From assembly GCA_038049695.1 (NCBI GenBank), contig CP142452.1, forward strand, positions 27,764,501-27,828,500: a stretch of DNA of 64,000 nucleotides, read 5' to 3'. The position numbers and the translations under genes were made by a program. Positions within the stretch are counted from its first letter, which is position 1; every line of letters begins with the position of its first letter. Positions 33,320 through 42,207 of the stretch are shown here, one piece after another. The DNA comes from Cinnamomum chago (taxonomy: Eukaryota > Streptophyta > Magnoliopsida > Laurales > Lauraceae). The notes beneath the pieces are model-generated. The model searched no databases, was not told the DNA's origin, and was given only the letters and a program-made list of their open reading frames with translations.

Positions 33320-33980
33320 GTCGAAACTAGGTCAAATGATGTCGGAATGACCTGAAATTTGACGTGTAGCTTCTTGAGCAGTAGACGAGACCAACCATAG
33401 GCTTTTGTTCAGGTTTTGAAGCCGCTTGGGGTCCCGCAAATGCTTGACTTTGATTTCACCACGAGGGAAATGCCGAGCTTTAACTTCTGGTCAAACGATG
33501 TCCGATTGACCTGAAATTCGACGGGGAGCCTATTGGAGTCATTTTGAGATGATCCACAAGCTCCGAATTGGGTGCCATGGTCCCGGGGTGCTCCGCCGCT
33601 GGTAGGCTTGATTTTGTTTCCGAGCATCGAAACTGGGTCAAACATCATCGGAATGTCCTGAAATTTGATGTGCAGCCCTTTGGAGGTATGTAGAAGCCGC
33701 CCATGTGCTCTGTTTGATGAGTGAGGACCTCAGTAATTCTCACTACCTAAGGGCTTGATTTTGCTGCTCGAGAGTTGATAGAGGGTCAAACAGTGTCGGT
33801 TTGACTTGAAACTTGACATGTAGCCTTTCGGAGGTATTTTGAGACCATCCGTTGGCTCTGATCGAAGATTTGAGGTCTTCAACACTGTCGCCGCCGGGAG
33901 CTGCTACTTGGCTGTTGGAGAAGTGAAGCTAGGCCAAATGATGTCGAAATGACCCGAAACTTCATGTGTACCTCTCTTTT
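33320..33980 (-). repeat. Five diverged about 150-bp tandem repeats in U3
   Basis: On the plus strand, variants of GGTCAAATGATGTCGGAATG, followed by ACCTGAAATT, recur near 33331, 33492, 33640, 33786 and 33931. The copies have diverged a lot but keep the GGTCA...TGACC inverted pair in most. They are conserved in the 5' LTR (50895-51510). Confidence 0.72.
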
Positions 33981-34121
33981 GGCTGTTTTGAATGACCTTG
34001 CAGTTTTTGTTTGATTCTGACAAGATCTGATGCTTGAAGTGGCGCCTGCCTATTTGGGGTAGGATGCGGCTCCATGTAGCTTTTGGTGTGAAGAGGCAAA
34101 GTGACATTTTTTGTGTCAACA

Positions 34122-34136
34122 AATGCCCCCTCGAGG
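34122..34136 (-). other. Polypurine tract of the Tat element
   Basis: On the minus strand, CCTCGAGGGGGCATT immediately precedes the 3' LTR start TGTTGACAC. Position and purine content fit a PPT. Confidence 0.7.
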
Positions 34137-34375
34137 TACAACGACGATGGCTTTTGCAGTCGATGTGCCTCGAAGAGAATCTTGAAGGAGAGCTTCTGAC
34201 TTGACCAAGAGTCTTTGAGCTTTTTTTTTATTTTTATAGAGTAGCCTTTTGAACTTCTAGGGGATTTTATGGTAGTGGGAGGGATCACGTACCATTTCAA
34301 GGCAAAGTTTTGAGAATTGACATTTGGGATTTGGATTTTGGGTTTGGGATTTTTTGGGTTTTGGATTTTCCCTTT

Positions 34376-34616
34376 TGACCTTGTGAACCTAAAGGCCTTA
34401 TGTGGCGCATCAGGCGGTCAAGTAGGATTTTTTTTTTGTTTTTGACCTTGTGACCTAACAAGCTGTATGTGGCAGGTTAGGGGGTCGGGTTTTTAGTTTT
34501 TTTTATTTTGGCCTTGTGACCTAACAAGCTGTATGTGACAAGTTAAGGGACCGAAAGTGGGTTTTTGGTTGGCCTTCTGACCTAACAAGCTGTATGTGGC
34601 AAGTTAGGGGACCATG
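34376..34616 (+). repeat. Four tandem repeats of about 65 bp
   Basis: GACCTAACAAGCTGTATGTG and close variants occur four times (34376, 34444, 34509 and 34571 onward), each within a T-rich spacer. They lie between the 3' LTR and the antisense gene. No coding frame is present. Confidence 0.78.
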
Positions 34617-34949
34617 GTTTGGTTTTTTGGTTACTCTTTGGGACAATTTTTTGAGTCCATTGGAGTGGTTTTGGATTTTGGAAGAATGTCAATTTCAAGG
34701 TTTTGGCTTAATTTGGTTCATGAGGTGGGATGGTTTGGATTTTGGAAGCTCATGAGGCTTGGAATTTTTGTATGGCCCAATCAACTCAAAAGAGGCATGG
34801 AACCATTTTTTTTTTTTTTTTTGGTATGCTCTTGGTAAGAGGAATTTTGACTAAAAGCCACTTTTAATGCCTAGGTAGTCAAACCTGGCTCATATGGGCT
34901 AACCCATGGGACCTTAAGCTTTGAAAGATGGCTTAGATCTCACATGGTG

Positions 34950-35175
34950 TCGTTTTTGTAGAGAATATCTAAAAATATCTCCTTTGGGTGGAGAATATCT
35001 AAAAATATCCTTACTTTGAGAGATTTTCTCAAGTTTCCTTGATTTTGGGAGAGATTCTCTCAAAATATCTTTCTTTGGGAGAGAATATCTATCATTCCCT
35101 TTCTTTTTGGAGAGAATTTCTCAAGGAATCTTTGTTTTGGGAGTGAATATCCCAAGTTTCCTTTTCTTTTGGGAA
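34950..35175 (+). promoter_or_regulatory. Repeats with two evening elements upstream of the antisense gene
   Basis: About six irregular units of 35-40 bp built on GGGAGAGAATATCTCAAAAT precede the TATA box. Two carry AAAATATCT exactly (34972-34980 and 35062-35070), the evening element bound by the plant clock MYB factors CCA1/LHY. They lie about 270 and 180 bp upstream of TATA. A clock role is inference only. Confidence 0.5.
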
Positions 35176-35241
35176 GGTTGCCAATTTTTAGCACTTACCT
35201 CCTTACTTTTCTCCTCTTTCCTCTTTTGGTTTGCTCTCTTC

Positions 35242-35249
35242 TATAAAAG
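35242..35249 (+). promoter_or_regulatory. TATA box of the antisense gene
   Basis: TATAAAAG, preceded by CTCTTC, lies 120 bases before the ATG at 35362. The spacing would give an 85-90 base leader that is pyrimidine-rich, as in many plant genes. Confidence 0.65.
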
Positions 35250-35361
35250 CAAGGGAGGTGGGATCTCTTGCTCCTATTGCTTTCTTTTTGCAAAAGTCTT
35301 CAAGAGAGCTCCAAGACCTTCTTTTCTTCAAAGATCTTCAAGCTTTTCTTCTTCCTCCTCC

Positions 35362-36578
35362 ATGGCTTCAAGTAAGTTTTTTTTTTTTTTTGTCAAGAAA
35401 TTGCATGTAGGAGTAGAAAGAAAGTTTCTTTTTTTTTTTTTTTTTGTCAGCTGACTTGCTAGAGGATTCATACTTCGAGCCAGCTATGGATATGGCTTTC
35501 GACGATGCCTCGGATGAGCAGATGGAGGCAGAAAGTACTCCACCAGTTATGGAAAAAGGTATTTCATAGTGATAATCTTGACATTGATTTTTTTTTTGAC
35601 AAGATCATATTCATACCCTTTCTTGTGTTTTTGCCAGCAGGTTGTGAAGCAACAGGAGAAGTTCCTTCGTCTTCCTCAGGGCCAGAGCAGGAGATGCCAG
35701 CAGCCGATCCAGAAGTAGGGGCTTCTTCTACCAGTCCCGTCATGGCGGAGGCGGGACTTTGTGGTGATATTGCTTCTTCAGTGGCTCCGATTGGAAATAG
35801 CCTTTTGATTTCTTCTCCACCACGACCTGACATGGGCAGTCAGCCAACAGATCGTGGTGAATCTTCATCTGGGCCATCCCTCCAATATGCAAAGAAGGTG
35901 TTGAAGAGTGTATTGAGCTCATGGGTTGAAACTCTCTCTTCTGGCCATTTGGAAGCTGGTTTTGGCATGGTCAAGCATGTACAGGACATCCTTGCTGACA
36001 GTGCAGAGGTCGGTCTGGACGTTGCAAGTGCCAAGGCCTTTGTTGATGAAGTCATTACTTTGGGTGACAAATGGACTGAGACCAAGAATTTCCCAAGCGG
36101 TGACTTCTTCAATGAGATGTTTTTGCAGCCATCCGGTAAGATCAAATCTGAAATGGATGAGATCTCACGGGCTCGGAAGCAATTCGTTCGGGAGAGGATC
36201 GTTACCGAGTTGGCTATCATCGAGCTAACACAGGACCTGCACTGTCTTGATATGGAGGTCACAGAAGCTACGCAGTGCCTTGAGCAATTGCAAGAACAAA
36301 GTGTTGCCAAATGGACTGCCATTGTAGAAGCCTGTGATAAAGAGGGAACTCTGATTCGCCAGTTTGAAGAAGCCGGTAACAGCCTCCAGAGAAAGACTCA
36401 GGAGTATGAGCAGTGGCAAATTCTCTGGGAAGAGCTTCCTTGTGCCGAAGATGGGTCGCGGCGTTTTGCCGCGTTTTATGGCAAGATCTTAAAGAAGCGC
36501 GGCCTGGAAGCTTTAGAGGCTAAGGCCAAGAGTCTGCTTGAGGAGCTGGATCTTTGGTTGAAGACCATGCTAGACTGA
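35362..36578 (+). CDS. Spliced antisense gene of the Tat element (three exons, about 351 aa)
   Basis: The gene lies opposite to gag-pol, between integrase and the 3' LTR. I place exons at 35362-35371, 35451-35558 and 35641-36578. The introns are GT...AG with pyrimidine-rich 3' ends, and phases match across both junctions. The continuous frame that begins at 35505 reads through intron 2 and is not the best model. The exon 2/3 intron and both flanking sequences recur in the second Tat element (63001-63073). The product is acidic and Ser/Pro-rich at first, then has long helical, probably coiled-coil stretches from about residue 170, with no membrane segment. I do not recognise a catalytic domain. 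Antisense ORFs in this position are known in Tat elements; their function is unknown. Confidence 0.75.
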
Positions 36579-36779
36579 GCTCTTGATTTATAACAAACTC
36601 TTTTCTTTTTTTCTCTCCTTCTTTTTTTTGGTACCTCTATGTAAAACATTTTTGGTACTCTATGTACCTTTTACTTAAATTCTTTTTGGTGAAAATAAGC
36701 AAAGGTTGGGTGAGAATGTTTATTTGAGAATTTTGATCAAAAGGTTGTCATTTTGTGAAAATCTTTTGTCAAAAGGGTT

Positions 36780-37450
36780 GTTTTGGCATGAAAGCCAGAT
36801 TTTGCGGCAAAAGCCAGGGTTTTTTTTTTGTGTGGTTTGAAAGCCGAATTTCGAGATGGCATGAAAGCCGAAATTTGGGTTTATGGCATGAGAGCCAAAA
36901 TTTTGGATGGCGTGGAAGCCAAAATTTTGAGGTGGCATGAAAGCCGATTTTGGTGGCGTGAAAGCCAAATTTTGGGATGGCATGAGAGCCAAATTTTTTT
37001 TGAGATGGCATGAAAGCCGAATGTTGAGATGGCATGAAAGCCGATTTTTTGGGGTGGCATGACAGCCGGTTTTCGTTGCGTAAAAGCCGATTTTTTTTAA
37101 AATGGCATGAAAGCCGAGTTTGAGATGGCATGGGAGCCAAAGATTTTTTGTGGCATGAGAGCCAAGATTTGGTTTGTGGCATGAGAGCCGGTTTTGTTTT
37201 TGGTGTAAGAACCAGATTTTGTTTTTGGCATGAAAGCCGAAATTTCTTTTTGGCATGGAAGCCAGATTTTTTGTTTTTGGCATGAAAGCCAGATTTTTTT
37301 TTTGAAAACCGAGTTTTGTTTTGTTGGCATGGAAGCCGAATTTTGATTTTTGGCATGAAAGCCGGATTTTTGATTTTTTGGCGTGAAAGCCGGATTTTTG
37401 GCATGGAGGCCGGGTTTTTTGGCTTGAAAGCCAGGTTTTTGGTTTTCAAA
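36780..37450 (+). repeat. 3' UTR minisatellite: about 22 hairpin units TGGCATGAAAGCCGATTTT
   Basis: Units of about 20-35 bp, each with TGGC, loop ATGAAA, GCC(A/G), then a T-rich tail, run just after the antisense gene stop. Long frames across this block on either strand only reflect the repeat (products rich in HAK or CH) and are not genes. The 3' UTR of Tat-lineage elements is known to be hypervariable and to seed satellite DNA. The same units occur inverted in the second Tat copy at 61230-61870. Confidence 0.88.
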
Positions 37451-37860
37451 AATGCAAGTATCGACTAAAAGTCGCCTCCCTGCTGAATGGTATTGCAAGT
37501 ATCGATGGAATTTCGCCTCCTTGCTCATTCGGTTGCGAGTATCGATGGAATGTCGCCTCCCCGCGGATTTGGGTGCAAGTATCGACTAAGCGTCGCTTCC
37601 CTGCTTTTTTTTCTTCAAAAATTTTGTTTTGTGGGTATCGATGGAATGTCGCTTCCCCACGATTTTTGAATTTTGAGGTTTTTTCGAACCTTTGTTTTGT
37701 TTTTTGTTTGTTTTGAAATTTGGGTTGTGGATATCAACTGGAACGTTGCGTCTCCACGATTTTTGAAATTTTGGGGTTTTGGAAGTATCGAATGGGTGTC
37801 GCATCCTTCCGATTTTGGGTTTTGCAAGAATCGACTGAACGTCGCTTCCCTACGGTTTTT
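37450..37860 (+). repeat. Second minisatellite: about eight units around TATCGACTGAACGTCG
   Basis: Units of 38-105 bp begin GCAAGTATCGA and end in TCGCTTCCC or TCGCCTCC, near 37456, 37498, 37540, 37578, 37636, 37731, 37785 and 37829. Several contain CGAC...GTCG, one CAAC...GTTG. The second Tat copy has the same family at 60755-61240. Confidence 0.8.
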
Positions 37861-38232
37861 GAAAAACCATTTTTTGTTTAAAGACATGAGGGTCGTAAAT
37901 TTTGACTCAAAACCATTTTGGTGGCAAAAGCCGGGGTGGACTAGGGCTGAAATCCCTAGGTCCTGATTTTGTTTCAAACCATGAATTTTGGGTTCAAGGA
38001 TCGAAAATTTTGGTCAAGTTTGGGAAGAGGCTCCTAAACTTGGATTTTTGGATTTGCTTTTTTTTTTTTTTTTTGAACAATGAAACGATGAAAGAAACAT
38101 TGTTCTGAGGGTTTTTTTTTTAGAAATTTCAACAAGAGGATGAAAATTCCAAAAGGAGTGGGTTTGACGAGCAGATACCTAGGAATAGGCTTTGGCCGTG
38201 TAGACATTGCTCTGACCCGATGGGGAAAGCCT
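37861..38232. other. Non-coding stretch between minisatellites and integrase
   Basis: T-rich sequence with a homopolymer at 38059-38074. No frame, repeat or motif stands out. A close relative is at 60400-60755 in the second Tat copy. Confidence 0.6.
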
Positions 38233-39699
38233 TCAAGGGTAGTACCGCTTCAAGAACTTTCCTTTGATGGGCAGCATACACCTGTCACCCTCCATATTTA
38301 GAAGAGCGTATGCGCCGTTGGAGAAGATTTTGTCGATGACGAAAGGTCCCTCCCATTTTGGTTCAAATTTGACTTTGGATTTGTGAGCAAAAACCATAGG
38401 TCTTCTTACTGTAAGAACCAAGTCTCCCTTTTTGTAGGCGCGTTGCCTGACCTTCTTGTCAAAAGATCCTGCCATGTGTGCTTGGTAGAGTTCAATGTTT
38501 TGTAGAGCTTCGAGCCGTCTCTCATCAAGATTATCCAGCTCTTGAAGTCTCAATTTGACATTGCTTTCTTGCGTCATGTCATTTTGTAGAGATACCCTTA
38601 AGGAAGGAATTTGAACTTCCAAAGGGACAACAGCTTCGCATCCATAGACCAAGGAGAATGGTGTGCTATGGGTTGGTCCTCGAACAGTGGTTCGATAGGC
38701 CCACAAAGCTTCAGGCAGTTTGTCGCCCCAATCTCTTTTGTGACTAGAGACCATTTTCTTGAGGATTTTGCAGAGTGTCTTGTTGAAGGCCTCTGCTAGT
38801 CCATTCGCTGCCGGATTGTACGGAGTTGAAGGACAACTTTGGATTTTGTATTTGTCGCAGAACCTGTAGAATCTGTGATCCCGGAATTGCGGTTCGTTAT
38901 CATGGACGAATCTTTTAGGTATACCGAAGCGACAAATGATGTTGGTGCGCAAGAACTGAAGGATTGATGAGGTCTTCATTTCACTAAGCGAGAATGCTTC
39001 TGACCACTTGGAGAAATAATCCGTAGCGGCGAAGATGAAGCGATGACCTTTGCTCGATGGAGGGGAGATAGGACCTATGATGTCCATGCCCCAGGCTTCA
39101 AAAGGCCATGAGATCGCTGTAGGATGCATCCATTCTGGAGGCATGTGGACACAGTCTCCATGAATTTGGCATTGTTGGCAGCGCTTAGCAAATTGCATTG
39201 CGTCAGCCACCATGGTAGGCCAATAATAACCTAACCTTTTTATCTGATCGTAGAGCTTAGGGCCAGCCTGATGGGCTCCACAAAGACCAGCATGTACTTC
39301 TTTGAGTGTTTCTTCAGCTTCTTGTTGTGACAAACAGCGTAAAAGTACTCCGTTGTAGGATTTTCTATACAGCATTTTTGAAGGAATATCCAAATGAAAG
39401 TTCGGGGCTCGTCTTTGGATGCATACCCGTTCTTTTGGATATTCAGGTAGGATTCCGAACATTATGTAATCAATGAACGGATCCCTCCAGTCGCCGATTA
39501 GAGGTTTAAGGACGGAGATCCGACTTCCAACCACTTGGTGGCATTCAACAACTGCTTGATGTGTGTTGAGAGGAGGGAGAATCCTTTTTTGACACACTGT
39601 AACTTGCATGTTTTCCCCTTCTTGGATTGCCATAGACGCAGCAAGTCCAGCCAGGGCATCTGCACGAATGTTTTCACCTCTGAGGATGTGGGTGATGTG
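38233..39699 (-). CDS. Tat element integrase (C-terminal part of pol)
   Basis: This inserts the cDNA into chromosomes as part of the Pol polyprotein. It continues the RT frame after one TGA at 39700-39702. Counting from the Met at 39633, the HHCC zinc finger is at about residues 114-155 (ending RCQQCQ), and the catalytic triad is D184 (GMDIIG), D245 (HDNEPQF) and E281 (NGLAEAFN), the DD35E spacing of active integrases. The tail has the GPFVID stretch typical of gypsy integrase C-termini and ends in KRYYP at the stop. All catalytic residues are present. The upstream TGA means it would be made only by readthrough. Confidence 0.92.
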   Translation of the reverse strand, partial: HITHILRGENIRADALAGLAASMAIQEGENMQVTVCQKRILPPLNTHQAVVECHQVVGSRISVLKPLIGDWRDPFIDYIMFGILPEYPKERVCIQRRAPNFHLDIPSKMLYRKSYNGVLLRCLSQQEAEETLKEVHAGLCGAHQAGPKLYDQIKRLGYYWPTMVADAMQFAKRCQQCQIHGDCVHMPPEWMHPTAISWPFEAWGMDIIGPISPPSSKGHRFIFAATDYFSKWSEAFSLSEMKTSSILQFLRTNIICRFGIPKRFVHDNEPQFRDHRFYRFCDKYKIQSCPSTPYNPAANGLAEAFNKTLCKILKKMVSSHKRDWGDKLPEALWAYRTTVRGPTHSTPFSLVYGCEAVVPLEVQIPSLRVSLQNDMTQESNVKLRLQELDNLDERRLEALQNIELYQAHMAGSFDKKVRQRAYKKGDLVLTVRRPMVFAHKSKVKFEPKWEGPFVIDKIFSNGAYALLNMEGDRCMLPIKGKFLKRYYP

Positions 39700-42207
39700 T
39701 CAGATGTCGAATTTTTGTCGAAGCGATTGCGCCTTGTTGTAGTAAGGCAACATATCGGGCTTCCTGACTTCAAATTTCTGATTCATCTGGTTGACGATCA
39801 GTTGAGAGTCTCCAAAAGCTTCCAGCGTAGTGATGCCGGATTTGAGGGCGAGTTCCAATCCTATGATCAGGGCTTGGTATTCAGCTGCATTGTTTGAACA
39901 TGGTTCCAGTAGCGAGAATGCATGCGGAATCATGTATTTATCGGGACTAACAAAGAGAATGCCAATTCCCGATATTTGATTTCCCTTTTCATTTGTCCTG
40001 GTTGCGCCATCGAAGTACATGTGCCAGGAAGCATTTGATAAGGAAGTCTCCACACTGTAGACCGGTTCGTCTGGGAGGTCATCCCTGAGTGGAGAATCTT
40101 TAGGCAATGGATGCTCCGTGAGGAAGTCTGCTAAAGCTTGGCCTTTGATTGCTTTTTGTGGTACATACCTAATGTCAAATTGTGACAGGAGGATGGACCA
40201 TTTTGCTAGTCGGCCATTGAGAGAACCTGCTTTTGTAACAAGGACCTTTAGGAGGTTGATCCTCGAAATCAGGTACACTGTATTGGCTAGCAGGTAGTGA
40301 CGCAGTTTTTGTATGGCGAACATCACTGCCAAGCATTCTTTTTCGACTGGAGAGTAGCGATGCTCTGCACCTACCAACATGCGGCTAAGGTAATATAGAG
40401 CAGCTTCTTTTCCCTCGTCATTCTTTTGTGCGAGTAGAGCGCCTAAAGAACAGTCAAGGGCTCTTGTGTACAAGAGGAATGGTTTTCCAGTTGTGGGGGC
40501 AGCCAACACTGGAGGTTTAGTCAGGTATGACTTGATGTCTTGGAACGCGGCTTCACATTCAGCATCCCAGACAAAATCGACACCTTTCGTCATTAACCGA
40601 GAGAATGGACGGCACTTCCCTGATAGGTTGGAGATGAACCGTCGAATGTATGCCAATCTTCCTTGGAGCCCTTTTAATTGTCTTAGGGTTCTTGGGGATC
40701 GCATTTCTAGGATAGCCTTGACTTTGGTGGGGTCAAGCTCTATGCCAGCTTTCCGTATTATGAATCCCAGAAACTTACCCGATGAAACACCGAAGAAGCA
40801 TTTGAGGGGATTCATTCGCAGTTTGTGTTTGCGAAGTCGGAGGAAGACTTCTCGAAGATCTTTGAGATGGTCTTCTTTTCTTTTGCTTTTGACGGCGAGG
40901 TCATCGACATAACATTCGACCGTCTTGTGCTGCATATCTTGGAATATCTTCATCATAGCCCTCTGATATGTAGCGCCGGCATTCTTCAGACCGAATGGCA
41001 TGACAGTGTAGCAATACAAGCCAAACGGGGTCCGAAATGCTGTGTGTTTTTCATCTTCAGGATGCATCTTTATCTGATTGTAACCAGAGAAGCCATCCAT
41101 GAATGTCATTCGCTCGGACCCACAGGTGTTGTCGATCATCACCTCCGGTATAGGGAGCGGGAATTCATCTTTTGGACATACATTGTTTAGGTCTCTGTAA
41201 TCAATGTAGACCCTGATTTGCCCATTTTTCTTTGTCACGGGGACGATGTTGGCCAACCATTCAGGATGCTGTTCCTCACGGATGAAGCCAACGCTTTTGA
41301 GTTTTTGAGCTTCTTGTTCAATTTTGTCTATCACGTCAGGACGGAACCTTCTTTGGCCTTGTTTGACAGGCTTGATATCTTTTTGAAGATTGAGTTTGTG
41401 GACTGCTATTTTGGGGTCTAAGCCAGGCATCTCAGCGTAAGACCATGCAAAACAATCAACGAACTCATGAAGAAACGCGATATACTCTGGTAACTCATCA
41501 TCCTTTATATTCTTGCTTATGAATACAGGACGTGGGTTATCAGGTGTTCCTAAGTCTATCTTTTGAACAAAATCTTCAGTTGGAAGGTTTGAAGGTGGTT
41601 CCTCCGCAATATTTTCGGAGGCTTCCAGCCCAACAAAGCCTTCTGGAGTTCCAAAGGTATCTACAGACCACGGCTCTGCTTTTGTCAATGGGTCTTCTTG
41701 ATTGGTACTTTTCTCAAGATTTGCTATGAGATGGTCCCAATCACCTGTTGAAACTAGGTCGAAGTAGGGCACTTCTTTTGGAGATGATGGTTCTTCTGGG
41801 CTAGAAAATCGTGTATCCGTATCATCGGTCAATTCCTCTTCATCATCCGAGAAATCATACCAATTGGGTGAGCTTCCTAAATCTTCGACGGGTGACTCTT
41901 CAAAGAGATATCCGGAGAGATCGATGTCTTCATTAATATGAGATGTTGAGGCTTGGTCGGCAAGACGACTTTGCAGCCTTTGTGTCAACTGTCTCAAGGG
42001 AGCGTCAGGATCATACCCCAGCCCATGTGAAGACTTTTCTATGTGGCGGTGGGGTTTCCAACCTTCCAGTTGACTTTTGGTCAGGGTTGGTTCCAATGGC
42101 GTGATAATACCACGGCCACCTCCCAAACCGATTGGGTTCTGAGTGTCGTAGCCCATTTTCTTCATGATAGCTTGTGCCATTGGACTATACAGGGATAGTT
42201 GAGGCAT
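39700..42207 (-). CDS. Tat pol: G-patch, reverse transcriptase, RNase H and second RNase H (835 aa)
   Basis: The copying enzyme of the element. Residues 8-70 have a G-patch-like glycine-rich motif (MGYDTQNPIGLGGG), known upstream of RT in this lineage. RT spans about 280-545 with the catalytic box YVDD at 433-436 and the MPFGLKNAG motif. The first RNase H (about 570-700) reads LYTRALD where an active enzyme has an Asp, so it looks inactive. A second RNase H of archaeal type follows (FDGA at 732, NNAAEY at 772, GDSQLI at 799) with its acidic residues in place. The frame ends at a TGA where the second Tat copy has Cys. It overlaps the protease frame by 46 bases in another frame. Confidence 0.93.
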   Translation of the reverse strand: MPQLSLYSPMAQAIMKKMGYDTQNPIGLGGGRGIITPLEPTLTKSQLEGWKPHRHIEKSSHGLGYDPDAPLRQLTQRLQSRLADQASTSHINEDIDLSGYLFEESPVEDLGSSPNWYDFSDDEEELTDDTDTRFSSPEEPSSPKEVPYFDLVSTGDWDHLIANLEKSTNQEDPLTKAEPWSVDTFGTPEGFVGLEASENIAEEPPSNLPTEDFVQKIDLGTPDNPRPVFISKNIKDDELPEYIAFLHEFVDCFAWSYAEMPGLDPKIAVHKLNLQKDIKPVKQGQRRFRPDVIDKIEQEAQKLKSVGFIREEQHPEWLANIVPVTKKNGQIRVYIDYRDLNNVCPKDEFPLPIPEVMIDNTCGSERMTFMDGFSGYNQIKMHPEDEKHTAFRTPFGLYCYTVMPFGLKNAGATYQRAMMKIFQDMQHKTVECYVDDLAVKSKRKEDHLKDLREVFLRLRKHKLRMNPLKCFFGVSSGKFLGFIIRKAGIELDPTKVKAILEMRSPRTLRQLKGLQGRLAYIRRFISNLSGKCRPFSRLMTKGVDFVWDAECEAAFQDIKSYLTKPPVLAAPTTGKPFLLYTRALDCSLGALLAQKNDEGKEAALYYLSRMLVGAEHRYSPVEKECLAVMFAIQKLRHYLLANTVYLISRINLLKVLVTKAGSLNGRLAKWSILLSQFDIRYVPQKAIKGQALADFLTEHPLPKDSPLRDDLPDEPVYSVETSLSNASWHMYFDGATRTNEKGNQISGIGILFVSPDKYMIPHAFSLLEPCSNNAAEYQALIIGLELALKSGITTLEAFGDSQLIVNQMNQKFEVRKPDMLPYYNKAQSLRQKFDI

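Larger units (their letters stand above)
31521..34121 (-). repeat. Tat element 3' LTR (2601 bp)
   Basis: On the minus strand it begins TGTTGACACAAAAAATG at 34121 and ends GGTCCATCA at 31521. CTATAAATAG (32341-32350) is the likely TATA box, making U3 about 1.8 kb. U3 contains about five diverged repeats of about 150 bp (33320-33980), a pair of GATCGGTC octamers (32819, 32848) and two or more palindromic CCATGGTC words near 33050-33110. The frames at 32725-33350 have no homologue I recognise and are not conserved between the two LTRs. Confidence 0.9.

Noticed and set aside
32725-33350. Frames of 145-182 codons in the Tat LTR
   Set aside because: The 5' LTR copy has different lengths and frames, with no known domain; GC-rich LTR sequence opens several frames at once.
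35505-36578. Unspliced reading of the antisense gene from the first Met at 35505
   Set aside because: It would translate an intron (FFFDKIIF stretch) with good splice borders that is also an intron in the second copy; the spliced start at 35362 is better.
36720-37449. Long minus-strand frames of 143-226 codons rich in His, Ala and Lys
   Set aside because: They are the translated hairpin minisatellite; all three frames are open because the unit lacks stops. The same applies at 61043-61966.
37450-37860. CRISPR-like array (short repeats with spacers)
   Set aside because: Units and spacers are irregular and degenerate, the context is a plant retrotransposon, and no cas genes exist.
40466-41190. 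Plus-strand frames opposite Tat RT (up to 148 codons)
   Set aside because: They are shadows of the conserved RT frame on the other strand.
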